A stretch of 64,000 nucleotides of DNA from positions 1,928,001 through 1,992,000 of the forward strand of contig CATNEN010000029.1 of the NCBI GenBank assembly GCA_950097015.1, given 5' to 3'. The notes beneath the pieces were generated by a model. The model was not told the DNA's origin. It did not search any database and saw nothing but the letters and a program-made list of their open reading frames with translations. This document shows, piece after piece, positions 11,545 through 24,587 of this stretch. Source of the DNA: Macrostomum hystrix (Eukaryota; Platyhelminthes; Macrostomidae). The position numbers were made by a program, and so were the translations under genes. How positions within the stretch are numbered: the first letter of the stretch is position 1; every line of letters starts with the position of its first letter.

Positions 11545-14286
11545 TGCTTGAGTTAGACGCGCGGGTTTTGTGACTTCGCGGTGGACCAATTACAGTAAAG
11601 CATCCCGCCAATTCAATGAAATTGCATGTAGGAATATGATATCTGAAATGCAAATTAGAGTAAAGAAGTCAGCCAATGTAAAGAAGTCATCAACTTTGGA
11701 TTGTCTTAAATGTATACTGAAACAACTAAACCAAAATTCAGAACAAAATTGTGGGCTGAAGTTGGAGTATCTATATGTTTAAATGTAATGATAATTTCTT
11801 TGGGATTATATCACAAAAGTCAGACAAAATAGATGCTGGAACTAAGGGAATTAAAAAACCAAGTAAGTATTACATTTCTTCTTTCCTTGTTAATAGGGGA
11901 ATTATAGATAACCTCAAACCATGTTTTTCATTCTCGTCAGGACAACAATCTATCTACACGTTTAATTAATTGCCAAAATTACAGCAATATTTATATTGTT
12001 TATATTCGTCTTCTAAATAAAAATTGAAAGGTGATCATTTCTTTGCTGTTTATTTATATCGGATTATCAATTGTGGCAATCAGTGTATTCGAGTATAATA
12101 GCAACTAATGGAATCATAATGAGTGAACACAAAAACATTATATAAATGGGAAGCCTAAAATTCAACAGCGCAATAGGTTAAAAATACATTTAAATGCTAC
12201 TTTTTCTGTAAAGTATGAGTGATTTTACAACTTTAGATGGCCTTCTGCTACATTACTTTACATGGAGTTCATATATTTTTATATAATCGTAATCGAAAAC
12301 GTAGATCTTAATGAAAATAATAATAGGACTTAAAGTAAACATTCGCTTTTTACAGCGTGCATGTCTTCTTATTAAATATATATTTCATATTTTTTCATTT
12401 TCTCATATTTTTTAGAGGCTTCAGTTCTCGTAGGTTAGAGCAAGCGGCGCTTCAGTTAATTTAGAATAAAATGGTATCGAAGTTTTAAGTTAAAGTTGTC
12501 TGTAATCACAAATGTAAATGAAATGTTCTAGAAATTTTTTTATATATGCTTAAAAACAAAGTAACATTTCACTGCCTTTTCTTTATTTCTAAATAATAAT
12601 GCGCATTTGTGTGCATTAGACTGTTTACTTAGTTTTAACCGTAAAAACGCAAAAAATATCGACCGATATGAAATAATACTTATTAACGAATCATGATTTA
12701 TTCTATTAATGCATTTTCTGTTTCTCTAATATATTTTTTGACGCTTAAAAACGCTGTACCAGTGTGCCAGTGTATTATTAAATTCTATTCTATTTGCTTC
12801 TCCCTTTGAAATAGATTCACGGATCTGGAATACAAAGAACATAAATAAACTTAGTTTATCAACTTGATTAAACTGTTTGCAGATTATTTTTCCGTCACTT
12901 TCTATTTTCCGTCCGAAAATAAAAACGCATTTACAGGTAAAAAGTATATCTTTGCTAACACAGTCTCCTCACGAAGTTTGAATCCACCTGCAACACACTC
13001 ACAAACACGAAGTACAAAGACTTACAATTGAAGCAAGCACTATAGCTCGTAAAAGAAATGAGGCTAAGAGCTAGTCGATTTTTCGATTGAATTTGAATTC
13101 GAGTGAGTTGAATTTAATATAAGCACCCATCCAAAATTTGTATATTATTTAGGATGGATCATGTATAGTTTATTTAGGATTTAGGATTATTTAGTACTGT
13201 ATTTATAGCTGTCTTAAAGGCTTTTTAGATTTTTCAGTGCAATTATGACGAATATAATTTATTGAGTTAAATACGGTATGGTCTAGGGCTTACCTAATAA
13301 AAGCATGTATAACTGCTAATTTACAGATAAGGATTGCACTTTTAGTCAATTGAGTTAGTTGCTAAGGAAAGCTAGAGAACAATACCGAATATCCAAAGAA
13401 ATAATGATTTAAATATTTGTAAGATACAGCTTTGAAGTTTCCGGAAAGAGGAACTATAAACGAACGTTATAAAATCAATGCTAAATATAGAAAGATACTA
13501 CACTATAATGTACGACATATATTGATTTCTTCAATATAAAGTCTCAATGAAGGTCCAAGTAAAAAATAAAAAGAAAAAAATTGACGTTTTCATTAATTTC
13601 TTTAGCACTTCATAGCTTTGAGAATGGAAACTAATCATTACCACGGCTGTATATTTAAATTAATTAGCTAAGCTTAGAGAAATACAGAAAGCAAAAAATA
13701 GATTGCCCTTAAGGTTATAAATAACTCACATAAAAGGAACACGAACAAATAAAATCATACAATTTTATAGAGAGCTTTCTTCCAATAACACAAAAATACG
13801 AAAATCTACACAAAACTAATAAAAATCCTAAACATTGCATTGCACCGACTTGAAAATTAAAACCACAAAGAGAAGAAACAATGAAACAGGATGAAACAAT
13901 TAGAAAGCAAAAAACAGCTGCGAGAACGCGTCTACTAGGAATTACACTTTTGGTTCAACGAGCGCACAAGAATTGGAAGCGGATGCGGCAATGTACATAT
14001 AAATGTACTTTAATAGCTAACAAATATAAAATTTCAATCAGCTGTACTCTTATAATAAGCCTTATTACGTTCGTATTAAGAGCAAGGCGCGACTCTGGAA
14101 TGGGCGCTAGACATTGGCTAAAAACGAAGGCAAAAAAACTATCAGCGCCAATCAGGACGCTGCTTTGAAGGTCACGGAGATTGCATATCAGAGATTCGAT
14201 TCGTTATTCGTTTAGAAAAGACTTGATAAATTTTGCTCAGTCAAGTGGGTTTAATAACACTTATATTAGGCGCTAAAATGACACAA
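11545..14286. other. AT-rich intergenic, no gene seen
   Basis: Very AT-rich spacer between the CEP128 start and the BCAT 3' end. The short frames at 11570-11969 and 13881-14168 lack coding bias and recognisable domains. The CEP128 promoter, and any outron, should lie at the left end. Confidence 0.55.
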
Positions 14287-14292
14287 TTTATT
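14287..14292 (-). promoter_or_regulatory. BCAT poly(A) signal
   Basis: AATAAA on the minus strand, about 40 nt past the BCAT stop codon; a usual distance for a short 3' UTR. Confidence 0.6.
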
Positions 14293-14329
14293 GCAACCCT
14301 GGATTAAGGGCCTGGAATAGGAATAAAAA

Positions 14330-16145
14330 TTAAACGACAACATCAGCCCACGGGTGCTGAGCCAAACGGCCATACTGAATGTCGGTGAGTGTCTTGAAGA
14401 ATCGCATAGTAACGGGAGCTCCCTGGCTCATTGTTGGCACTGGCAGCAGTTGGCCCTGATAGAGTATGGCGCCAACTGGATTAACAACACAGGCCGTGCC
14501 GCAGCCGAACATCTCTAGCAGGCGGCCGGACTGAATGGCGTCGACAACTTCGGCCATTGTTATGTTGCGCTCAACGACCTCCCAGTCGGCCCATTCACGA
14601 GCCAGTGCCAGCACGCTGGCCCTGGTGATGCCTGGAAGGATCAGATCCTCTGTCAGGCTGGGTGTAACCAACTGAGGCCTGCCAGTTTCTGGGCACCGCC
14701 AGAACAGGAACAGGTTCATTGTGCCGACCTCTGTGATGCGATGCTCCGGTCCGTATAGCCACAATACCTGCGAATTGTGATTATTTGATCAATAGAATTT
14801 GATTTTCACTTCGTCATTTTGTCAGTCGCATGAAACACTGATGACTTTATCAGTCAATGAGTCATTGGGCAAGACAATTAATTTCCCTAGTTTCAGATGC
14901 GGCCTCCTCAGTCAATTAAAAACTTTTTTGTTCACCTGCTGACAGCCCTGAGCAGCTGCCATCAGTTGGATGCGACAAGTCGGTCCGTAGTTCGAGCCCA
15001 TCTTGCTGCTGCCGGCGCCGCCTGGCCAGGCCCGGGCGAATGCCGGGTCGGCTAACAGGGTTACCGGTTTGAAACCGGTCGGATAATAGGGCCCGACTGG
15101 TCCGGTGATGACGAAACTGTAAAATAGGGATGAATTCGCGATTGACATGCAGTGCAGTGTGTCCTAGGCCCACAAGTCGCAAATTTACCTGCAGATAGGC
15201 GCATGAAAAGCTAATGTGACCTAAATAACATTAGAAGAGAGCTGGGGGCACTAGCACATCATTTGGCGACAGAACACCCGCAGTCAGGGTACATCTGCTC
15301 CTGACTCGTTCAATCGTCAGACAGTGTGTACACTTTCACTGTGCCTTAGAGGTTGGCCCTCGTGGTCGTGCGCGAAAACCTCCCCAAGCGGGGTTTATTC
15401 TCTCCGTGGAATCGAGCCCAGGGACCTTGGTGCGAAAGGCGTTTAACCGCTCTGCCATTCAGCATCCATGGGTTTCCTACAGTGAGGTTGCCTACTTCCT
15501 ACTTTTTGCCTGCCTAAATTTTCCCATCAGCTTTTGTCTCATATCTACCAGCCTGCCTGCAAGCTCAGCTCACAGCGTGGTCTCCTCGGCTGGTCCAATA
15601 GCGATTCGCGGCTCCGAAGCAATCATAGCCGGCCGAATGTACAGAGCGCCATCCTGAGAACGCGGCACCCAGGCCTGGTCTACGCGTACCAGCTCGCGGA
15701 CGCATTGCAACAGCTGGGCCGGATCAAATGTGGCTAAAGTGGCTCGCTCGGCGCTGGCCCGCAGGCGTTTCATGTTCTCCATTGGACGAAATAGGCGCAC
15801 TTTGCCGTCAACTCCCCAATAGGCCTTTAAACCTTCGAAGCACTCCAGCGCATAGTGCAGCGCCTTGGTGGCCGGGTGAAGCGGTAAGCAGCGAGTTGGC
15901 TCGATGCGGGGTCGCTCCCAGCCAGCCTGGTTGGAGTGTCGCACAATCAGCATGTGATCAGAGAACTGTGTGCCAAACACCAGGCCATCAGTAGACGAAG
16001 GCCTCGGCTGTGGCTGTTTAGTCAGCTCAGTTTTCAAATTGGAAAACTGGAAGCTGCCAGCTGCAGCTGTGGCCAGCTGGTGACGACACACAGAAGACAA
16101 TGCTGGCTGTTGTAGCAGAGTGCAACAAAGTTTTGCTGTCCACAT
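14330..16145 (-). CDS. BCAT: Branched-chain amino acid aminotransferase
   Basis: Three exons (16145-15574, 15116-14936, 14767-14330) join in phase to 396 residues. Human BCAT1 and BCAT2 are 386 and 392. This PLP enzyme moves the amino group between Leu, Ile or Val and 2-oxoglutarate. Family segments include [49 protein letters not shown] with the Schiff-base lysine at about residue 229, and [11 protein letters not shown]. The first 30 residues ([20 protein letters not shown]...) have basic and no acidic residues, which fits a mitochondrial presequence. The redox CXXC of the mammalian enzymes is altered: the second position reads ACVVNP, so the second Cys is Asn. A TTTCAG acceptor ends 7 nt before the ATG, from a 5' UTR intron or trans-splicing. 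Intron 1 contains a SINE-A copy. Confidence 0.95.
15241..15466 (-). mobile_element. SINE-A copy in BCAT intron 1
   Basis: Minus-strand element with a tRNA-like head: A-box region GGCAGAGCGGTTAAACGCC and B-box region GGCTCGATTCCACGG. The body AGGCACAGTGAAAGTGTACA and an end near ATGATGTGCTAGTGCCC follow. Both ends lie inside the intron, clear of the splice sites. Confidence 0.8.
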
Positions 16146-16360
16146 GAGATAGCTGAAACAATAACAAAAAATAGTTTAACTATAAAGCTTATAAACTCAT
16201 AATAGCTAGCAAACAAATTAATCATTATGATCTTTCCCTTAAAACTTGAACCACCAAGAGAATTTAGTGGTGCAGTCATAGAAACAAGTAATACAATTTC
16301 CTATATATTTAAATGCTAATTTAACTAAACTTAACTTAAAGTTGCAAAATTTAACTATAA

Positions 16361-16707
16361 GGGTGAGTGGCAGAGTGGTGTCTGCCTCTGACACCAATGT
16401 CCCAGAGCTTGATTCCACAGTGAGGCCACATTAAATTGGGGCATAACCATGGAAAGAAGGCTTGGGTGCTTGTTGTGCAATTTATGCTCTTGAGGGACAA
16501 CCACTCAAGGCACAATGGAGTGTACACTGCCTGATAATCAGAAAGTCAGGGCAGATGTACACACCTGTGTGAGCTTGGCCCTGCATATGGTACCTATACA
16601 TACATGTGTCTGCTCAGGAGTCAGCAAAATAGGTAGAATTGCCTCCTCACTGACTGTAGGTCTAGTGTCACAAATGATGTGCCAGTGCCTATAGCCCTCA
16701 TGCAACT
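16361..16707 (+). mobile_element. SINE-A, near full length
   Basis: It starts GTGAGTGGCAGAGTGGTGTC, has a B-box-like GAGCTTGATTCCACAG, the conserved body AAGGCACAATGGAGTGTACA, GAAAGTCAGGGCAGATGTAC and GAGTCAGCAAAATAGG, and ends GATGTGCCAGTGCC. The length of about 345 bp and the Pol III-type head fit a tRNA-derived SINE. It lies upstream of BCAT. Confidence 0.8.
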
Positions 16708-18934
16708 ATTATTATAGGTAGGCCTAAACTAAACCTCACTAGACAGAACAAAAAAGGATGGACAGAATGCATTAAACATGCTATCAACAAGCAACTAGGT
16801 ACAAAATAGCTATACTCAGGGGCTTTTGCATTTGCTTCCTCTTTTAGTCATTGACTAGGCTCAATTGAACTATTTTTAGACTTGTATTAAACTTTTGCTA
16901 GAGCTATAAAATTGAATCTAAATATAGCTAGTGTGCTTCTGTATTTCTTAATTGAATTAGCTCTGAAGTCAAATATTACAGATTATCCCACTGTTTGGAA
17001 AAGTAAAATATGTATTTTTTAGTCCTAAATCATTTAAATCACATCAGTCCTTCCTTAATTTTAACCATGCATGCATTTTTTCTAGGCCCCTATCCTTAGC
17101 CAAAGACACAACAAACCAGTACACAATTTAATGTGTGCAAGTGCAATTTGAATTAAAATACAATTAGGGCAGGCCCTAATTATACTAATAAGCAACTTTT
17201 GATGGGTATTGGGGTAGGCCTATTGGTACATTGCAATGTCTGAGGCATCTGTTCATGGACAGTAATCACTGCCTTGACCAGCAACCTTAGCTGCTTAGCA
17301 AATGCCTTAATATGGTATCTCATAAATCTCATATGGTAACTCATTGTAGCCAAGACAATAATTCATTGACAGACACACATGGAAGAGTCCTAGGCCCACC
17401 ATGGCCTATGGCTATGCTATGTCTCTTGACCTGATAATATTACAATAGGTCATTGTACTTATGCATATTGTCATTGTACCAGCAGGTCATTGTACTTATG
17501 GTTATATAATATGCCAGATATGAGCTACATCTATTGTAGCAATCAAATGGACACAGATAGCTTCTCATTCTCTAGACTGCATCATACAGGACATAGATGA
17601 TGATGTAGGCCCAAATGATATTGTTTCTGTTTTGTTGGAGGCACTGCTATCTTTGATTGCCTCACAACAAAAACTGCTGCAAATACATAATTGAAGCATA
17701 GAACTGCAAGCATAGAAATATTTGGGACTAGCGAATGCAAATATTGCAAAAAATCTTGTCACGTCTAGAGCTATGGCAGTAGCATTGAACCTGAACAGTT
17801 CTGAAATGCTGTGAAAGAAGACATTATAAGTTCAGAGCGCCTTAGAACGAGAGCGATGCAGTCAATAGTATTTATTACAAAAATTTATTAGGAGTTAAGC
17901 AGAAAATCATCCAATAAAGGAAATAAAATCAAAAATATGTTTCAGTGAAAAAGTTTTACTGCTTGAATTCCTGGAAATGAGCAGCTGATTACTGACTCTG
18001 GTATAGACGCAATGTATATCAGTTATGCAAATTGATATAGGCCTACTTACGAGCGTATTTGAGATAAGTGTACATTAATGATTACACATTTCAGTTGTTT
18101 TGTGTCAAATTAAATATTTAAATCGCGTCCTGAGATTTACGCCATCAAAATGTAGCCATGTTAAATTCAGATTCTCGCAGACTTTTCAGTGCCAGTGATT
18201 ACCTGTATTTACGTAGTAGTACTAAATATTTGGTTCTAACAATATTGTTCCTCTTGTCAACATTTAACAAAGTACCTGTCACTGTCAGTTATGCAGATGC
18301 AGAAAATAGTTAAGACCTTTTGGGGCTTATACCCCAGAACTAAGCTAGCTTGCGGAATAATTGATGACAATACAATAATTGAGTTATTTGGAACTGTTTT
18401 TGGATTCTGTCAGTAACGTCTTCTGATCAAGAGTATTAAGTAGACAGATGATTCAGATATGTTATTTGCAGTGAATCGGAGAAATCTGACAAAAAGCCTT
18501 TGTTTTGCAAGCACGGCATATTCTTGCAAACTTGCACTCGTTATTTTACGACTTTTAAATTTGTACAACGCAGCGCTTTCTTGCATTCGTCGTAGTGAAT
18601 GAATTTAATTTAATATTACGAGTATATCACTATTAATGACGTTGCTGCCGTCGTCCGTATCACATCACTTTTTTATTTTTACTCTGTGCTTCTAACCGAT
18701 GTACATAAACGACAGGCTCTAAAACTTATACGACTTTTAATTGGACGACATGTTATGTAAATTGTATAAAAATATACTTAAATGTGTCTGAAATCTACTC
18801 CTAAATGATATATATTATGAGCTTCATAAACTAGCAAGTTTTGCCCCCCTTCGGGGAGCAGAAATATTTTTAATTCGTCCAGTATACACTTTTTAGCAGC
18901 TGTATTTTTAGCCTTTTTTACGCTACAATGATCA
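16708..18934. other. intergenic, no gene seen
   Basis: AT-rich DNA with scattered short frames only. No domain, RNA or array recognised. Confidence 0.55.
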
Positions 18935-20410
18935 GTTGACAATGATCCCCCAGTTGATAATGATCCCCCAGTTGATAATGATCCCCCGGTTGACAATGGT
19001 CCCTCAGTCGACAATGATTCCCAGTTGATGATGATCCCCCAGTTGACAATGATCCCCCAGTTGACAATGATCTGGGACAATGATCCCCCCAGTTGACAAT
19101 GGTCCCCCAGTCGACAATGATTCCCCAGTTGACAATGATCCCCCAGTTGATGATGATCCCGCAGTTCACAATGATCCCCCAGATGATGATGATCCACCAG
19201 TTGAAGATGATCACCCAGTTGACAATGATCCCCCAGTTGACATTGATCCCTCAGGTTACAATGATCCCCCCAGTTGATGATGATCCCCAGTTGATGATGA
19301 TCACCCAGTTGACAATGATCCCCAAGTTGACCATGATCCCCCATTTGATGATGATTCCCCAGTTGACAATGATCCCTCAGTTCACAATGATCCCCCAGTT
19401 GACAATGAACTCCCAGTTCACAATGATCCCCCAGTTGATGATGATCCCCCAGTTGATGATGATCCCCCATTTGAAAATGATCCCCCAGTTGACAATGATC
19501 CCCCAGTTGAGAATGATCCCCCAGTTGAGAATGATCCCCCAGTTAACAAAGATCCCCCAGTTCACAATGATCCCCCAGTTGATGAAGTCTCCCCATTGAT
19601 GATGATCCCCAGTTAACAATGTTCCTCCAGTTGACAATGTTCCCCCAGTTGACAATGATCCCCCAGTTGATGATGATCACCAAGTTGACAATGATCCCCC
19701 AGTTGACAATGATCCCCCAGTTGACAATGATCCCCCAGTTGACAATGATCCCCTAGTTGATGATGATCCCCCAGTTGAAAATGATCCGCCAGTTGACAAT
19801 GATCCCCCAGTTAACAAAGATCCCCCAGTTCACAATGATCCCCCAGTTGATGAAGTCTCCCCATTGATGATAATCCCCAGTTAACAATGTTCCTCCAGTT
19901 GACAATGTTCCCCGCAGTTGACAATGATCCCCCAGTTGACAATGATCCCGCCGGTTGACAATGAACCCCCAGTTGACAATGATCCCCCAGTTGATGATGA
20001 TCCCCCAGTTGACAATGATCCCCCAGTTGACAATGATCCCCCAGTTGACAATGAACCCCCAGTTGACAACGATCCCCCAGTTGACAATGATCCCCCAGTT
20101 GACAATGATCCCCCAGTTGACAATGATCCCACAGTTGACAATGATCCCCCAGTTGACAAAGATCCCCCAGTTGACAATGATCCCCAAGTTGACCATGATC
20201 CCCCAGTTGAGAATGATCCCCCAGTTGACAATGATCCCCCAGTTGACAATGATCCCCAAGTTGACCATGATCCCCCATTTGATGATGATTCCCCAGTTGA
20301 CAATTATCCCCCAGTTGACAATGATCCCACAGTTGACAATGATCCCCCAGTTGACAATGATCCCCAAGTTGACCATGATCCCCATTTTGATGATGACTCC
20401 CCAGTTGACG
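18935..20410. repeat. 18-bp satellite, about 80 copies
   Basis: The unit is GACAATGATCCCCCAGTT, with variants GATGATGATCCCCCAGTT and a C-loss form. Because 18 is divisible by three, several frames stay open on both strands, for example DPPVDN on plus and GIIVNW on minus. These are low-complexity by-products: no start context, splice site or coding bias supports translation. The block at 19550-19640 is copied near 19810-19910, so the array also holds a longer duplication. Confidence 0.95.
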
Positions 20411-23400
20411 TTGATTTTTCAAACGCTGGGTTAGCCAAGATTCAAACTCAGGTTTCGCCATGTTTTAAACTCTGGTGGGCTATGATTCAAACTCTCGTTT
20501 TACCATGATTCAAACTCTGGTTTAGCCATGATTCAAACTCTGGTTTAGCCATGATTCAGACGCTGTGATGATTTAAAGTCTGCTTTAGCCATGATTCAAA
20601 CTCTGTTTTAGCCATGATTTAAACTCTGGTGTAGCCATGATTCAAATTTAGCCATGATTCAAACGTTGGTTTAGCCATGATTCAGACTCTGGTTTAGCCA
20701 TGATTCAAACTCTGGTTTAGCCATGATTCAAACTCTGGTTAAGCCATGATTCGGACTCTGGTTTAGCCATGATTCAAACTCTGCTTTAGCCATGATTCGG
20801 ACTCTGGTTAAGCCATGATTCAAACTCTGGTTTAGCCATGTTTTAAACTCTGGTGGGCTATGATTCAAACTCTCGTTTTACCATGATTCAAACTCTGGTT
20901 TAGCCATGATTCAAACTCTGGTTTAGCCATGATTCAGACGCTGTGATGATTTAAAGTCTGCTTTAGCCATGATTCAAACTCTGTTTTAGCCATGATTTAA
21001 ACTCTGGTGTAGCCATGATTCAAATTTAGCCATGATTCAAACGTTGGTTTAGCCATGATTCAGACTCTGGTTTAGCCATGATTCAAACTCTGGTTTAGCC
21101 ATGATTCAAACTCTGGTTTAGCCATGATTCAGACGCTGTGATGATTTAAAGTCTGCTTTAGCCATGATTCAAACTCTGTTTTAGCCATGTTTTAAACTCT
21201 GGTGGGCTATGATTCAAACTCTCGTTTTACCATGATTCAAACTCTGGTTTAGCCATGATTCAAACTCTGGTTTAGCCATGATTCAGACGCTGTGATGATT
21301 TAAAGTCTGCTTTAGCCATGATTCAAACTCTGTTTTAGCCATGATTTAAACTCTGGTGTAGCCATGATTCAAATTTAGCCATGATTCAAACGTTGGTTTA
21401 GCCATGATTCAGACTCTGGTTTAGCCATGATTCAAACTCTGGTTTAGCCATGATTCAAACTCTGGTTTAGCCATGATTCAAACTCTGGTTTAGCCATGAT
21501 TCAAACTCTGGTTTAGCCATGATTCAAACTCTGGTTAAGCCATGATTCGGACTCTGGTTTAGCCATGATTCAAACTCTGCTTTAGCCATGATTCGGACTC
21601 TGGTTTAGCCATGATTCGGACTCTGGTTTAGCCATGATTCAAACTCTGGTTTAGCCATGATTCAAACTCTGGTTTAGCCATGATTCAAACGCTGGTTTAG
21701 CCATGATTCAAACTCTGGTTTAGCCATGATTCGGACTCTGGTTTAGCCATGATTCAGACTCTGGTTTAGCCATGATTCAGACTCTGGTTTAGCCATGATT
21801 CAAACGCTGGTTTAGCCATGATTCAAACTCTGGTTAAGCCATGATTCGGACTCTGGTTTAGCCATGATTCAAACTCTGCTTTAGCCATGATTCGGACTCT
21901 GGTTAAGCCATGATTCAAACTCTGGTTTAGCCATGATTCAAACTCTGGTTTAGCCATGATTCAGACTCTGGTTTAGCCATGATTCAGACGCTGGGTTAGC
22001 CATGATTGAAACTCTGGTTTAGCCATGATTCAAACTCTGGTTTAGCCATGATTCAGACTCTGGTTTAGCCATGATTCGGAGTCTGGTTTAGCCATGATTC
22101 AAAATCTGGTTTAGCCATGATTCAGACTCTGGTTTAGCCATGATTCAAACTCTGGTTTAGCCATGATTCAAACGTTGGTTTAGCCATGATTCAGACTCTG
22201 GTTTAGCCATGATTCAAACTCTCGTTTTACCATGATTCAAACTCTGGTTTAGCCATGATTCAAACTCTGGTTTAGCCATGATTCAGACGCTGTGATGATT
22301 TAAAGTCTGCTTTAGCCATGATTCAAACTCTGTTTTAGCCATGATTTAAACTCTGGTGTAGCCATGATTCAAATTTAGCCATGATTCAAACGTTGGTTTA
22401 GCCATGATTCAGACTCTGGTTTAGCCATGATTCAAACTCTGGTTTAGCCATGATTCAAACTCTGGTTTAGCCATGATTCAGACGCTGTGATGATTTAAAG
22501 TCTGCTTTAGCCATGATTCAAACTCTGTTTTAGCCATGTTTTAAACTCTGGTGGGCTATGATTCAAACTCTCGTTTTACCATGATTCAAACTCTGGTTTA
22601 GCCATGATTCAAACTCTGGTTTAGCCATGATTCAGACGCTGTGATGATTTAAAGTCTGCTTTAGCCATGATTCAAACTCTGTTTTAGCCATGATTTAAAC
22701 TCTGGTGTAGCCATGATTCAAATTTAGCCATGATTCAAACGTTGGTTTAGCCATGATTCAGACTCTGGTTTAGCCATGATTCAAACTCTGGTTTAGCCAT
22801 GATTCAAACTCTGGTTTAGCCATGATTCAAACTCTGGTTTAGCCATGATTCAAACTCTGGTTTAGCCATGATTCAAACTCTGGTTAAGCCATGATTCGGA
22901 CTCTGGTTTAGCCATGATTCAAACTCTGCTTTAGCCATGATTCGGACTCTGGTTTAGCCATGATTCGGACTCTGGTTTAGCCATGATTCAAACTCTGGTT
23001 TAGCCATGATTCAAACTCTGGTTTAGCCATGATTCAAACGCTGGTTTAGCCATGATTCAAACTCTGGTTTAGCCATGATTCGGACTCTGGTTTAGCCATG
23101 ATTCAGACTCTGGTTTAGCCATGATTCAGACTCTGGTTTAGCCATGATTCAAACGCTGGTTTAGCCATGATTCAAACTCTGGTTAAGCCATGATTCGGAC
23201 TCTGGTTTAGCCATGATTCAAACTCTGCTTTAGCCATGATTCGGACTCTGGTTAAGCCATGATTCAAACTCTGGTTTAGCCATGATTCAAACTCTGGTTT
23301 AGCCATGATTCAGACTCTGGTTTAGCCATGATTCAGACGCTGGGTTAGCCATGATTGAAACTCTGGTTTAGCCATGATTCAAACTCTGGTTTAGCCATGA

Positions 23401-23505
23401 TTCAGACTCTGGTTTAGCCATGATTCGGAGTCTGGTTTAGCCATGATTCAAAATCTGGTTTAGCCATGATTCAGACTCTGGTTTAGCCATGATTCAAACT
23501 CTATT
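20411..23505. repeat. 23-bp satellite with 1,349-bp higher-order unit
   Basis: About 130 units share TTTAGCCATGATTCAAACTC plus TGG. Variant units (CAGACGCTGTGATGATTTAA, TTTTAAACTCTGGTGGGC, TCGGACTC) recur in fixed order. The TTTTAAACTCTGGTGGGC marker starts at about 20460, 20838, 21187 and 22536. Blocks separated by exactly 1,349 bp match almost base for base, for example 21841 with 23190 and 21187 with 22536. It directly follows the 18-bp satellite. Confidence 0.95.
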
Positions 23506-24587
23506 GTTGCAATGATTCAAACTCATATTTTATTTACGAAATGAAAAAAATAAATTTAAATAGTCTTCAAACACTACTGGCTGAAAATTAGTCTAAATGA
23601 TTTGACGCAGTGCAGAATCGAACCCTAGCCTAGCCTAACTTATTCCTAGTGCCTACACATCGGCTATTCCGACTGTTGGTTAGTGGGTGCAAAAATCAGC
23701 CTTATAAAATGAATTCTCAAAGTTCTGGCTTTGTACAATGAAGTAAGAAAATAGAGTACACTCAGTCTCGCGGTTGGTTGTGTACATTTATTTCCAATTT
23801 GTCTCCAGAGTGCAGGCTTTAAATTCAATTAGCTAGGGGTTGTTGCGCAATTTGACGATGCAATTTCAATTCAGTGGCAGTGAGTAAAATTCTCAATAGG
23901 CCAAGATGTTTGACCTTTGAAAAATCATGTTTTTCGAATATTTAATCCCTTTAGCAATAAAGTTAAGCTTAATAAAAATACGTGTATAATTGTCCCCATA
24001 TTTGGCATCTTTTGGTGAAGAAATGGTGAAAATCGGTTGAGCCGTTCGGGAGAAAATCAATTACAAGCAACCAACCAAGCATTTCATTTTTAGTATATTA
24101 GAAATAATAAGTTAAGCCGCATGTATCTCTGTTGTCTGTTGTCTGTTCTGCACTCGTAGTGTGTGTTGTCCTGCTGCAAATGACTGTTGCAATGTCACTT
24201 CGGAGCACACTTTTTAATGTCTTTATAATTATATTGTAGTGTTATTTTTTACTATGTATGTTAGGCTACTCTTTGACTTTAGTTTATATATGTACATGTG
24301 TGTTTCCATGACCATAACTTTAGGTCTATTATAAAAAAATTGGCAATTTTGCAGTTTCTTTTGCAATATTATTAGCTAATTATTTGAAAAGTGAACACAG
24401 AAAAACAATTAGAATGTAAACTAGTGTGAATGCAAAACCAGGTTTTGTAGTTGTTAAAACCCAAACTAGGTTGATTCAGGCCTCCTATTTTACAGCTATG
24501 CAATGAATCATAGGGCCTATAATATATCCATCTCATATTTAGAAAAATATACATATAGCATTTTGATAAATAATTTAGGGTATGTAT
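23506..24587. other. intergenic; decayed transposon-like tail
   Basis: No gene. At 24020-24105, GAAAATCGGTTGAGCCGTTC followed by GGGAGAAAATCAATTAC resembles a sequence type frequent at transposon ends in invertebrate genomes. A reversed B-box-like GAATCGAACCCTAG at about 23610 may be tRNA-derived. Confidence 0.4.

Noticed and set aside
18935-23505. Regular short repeats as a CRISPR array
   Set aside because: Units are contiguous with no unique spacers, and the genome is eukaryotic; this is satellite DNA.
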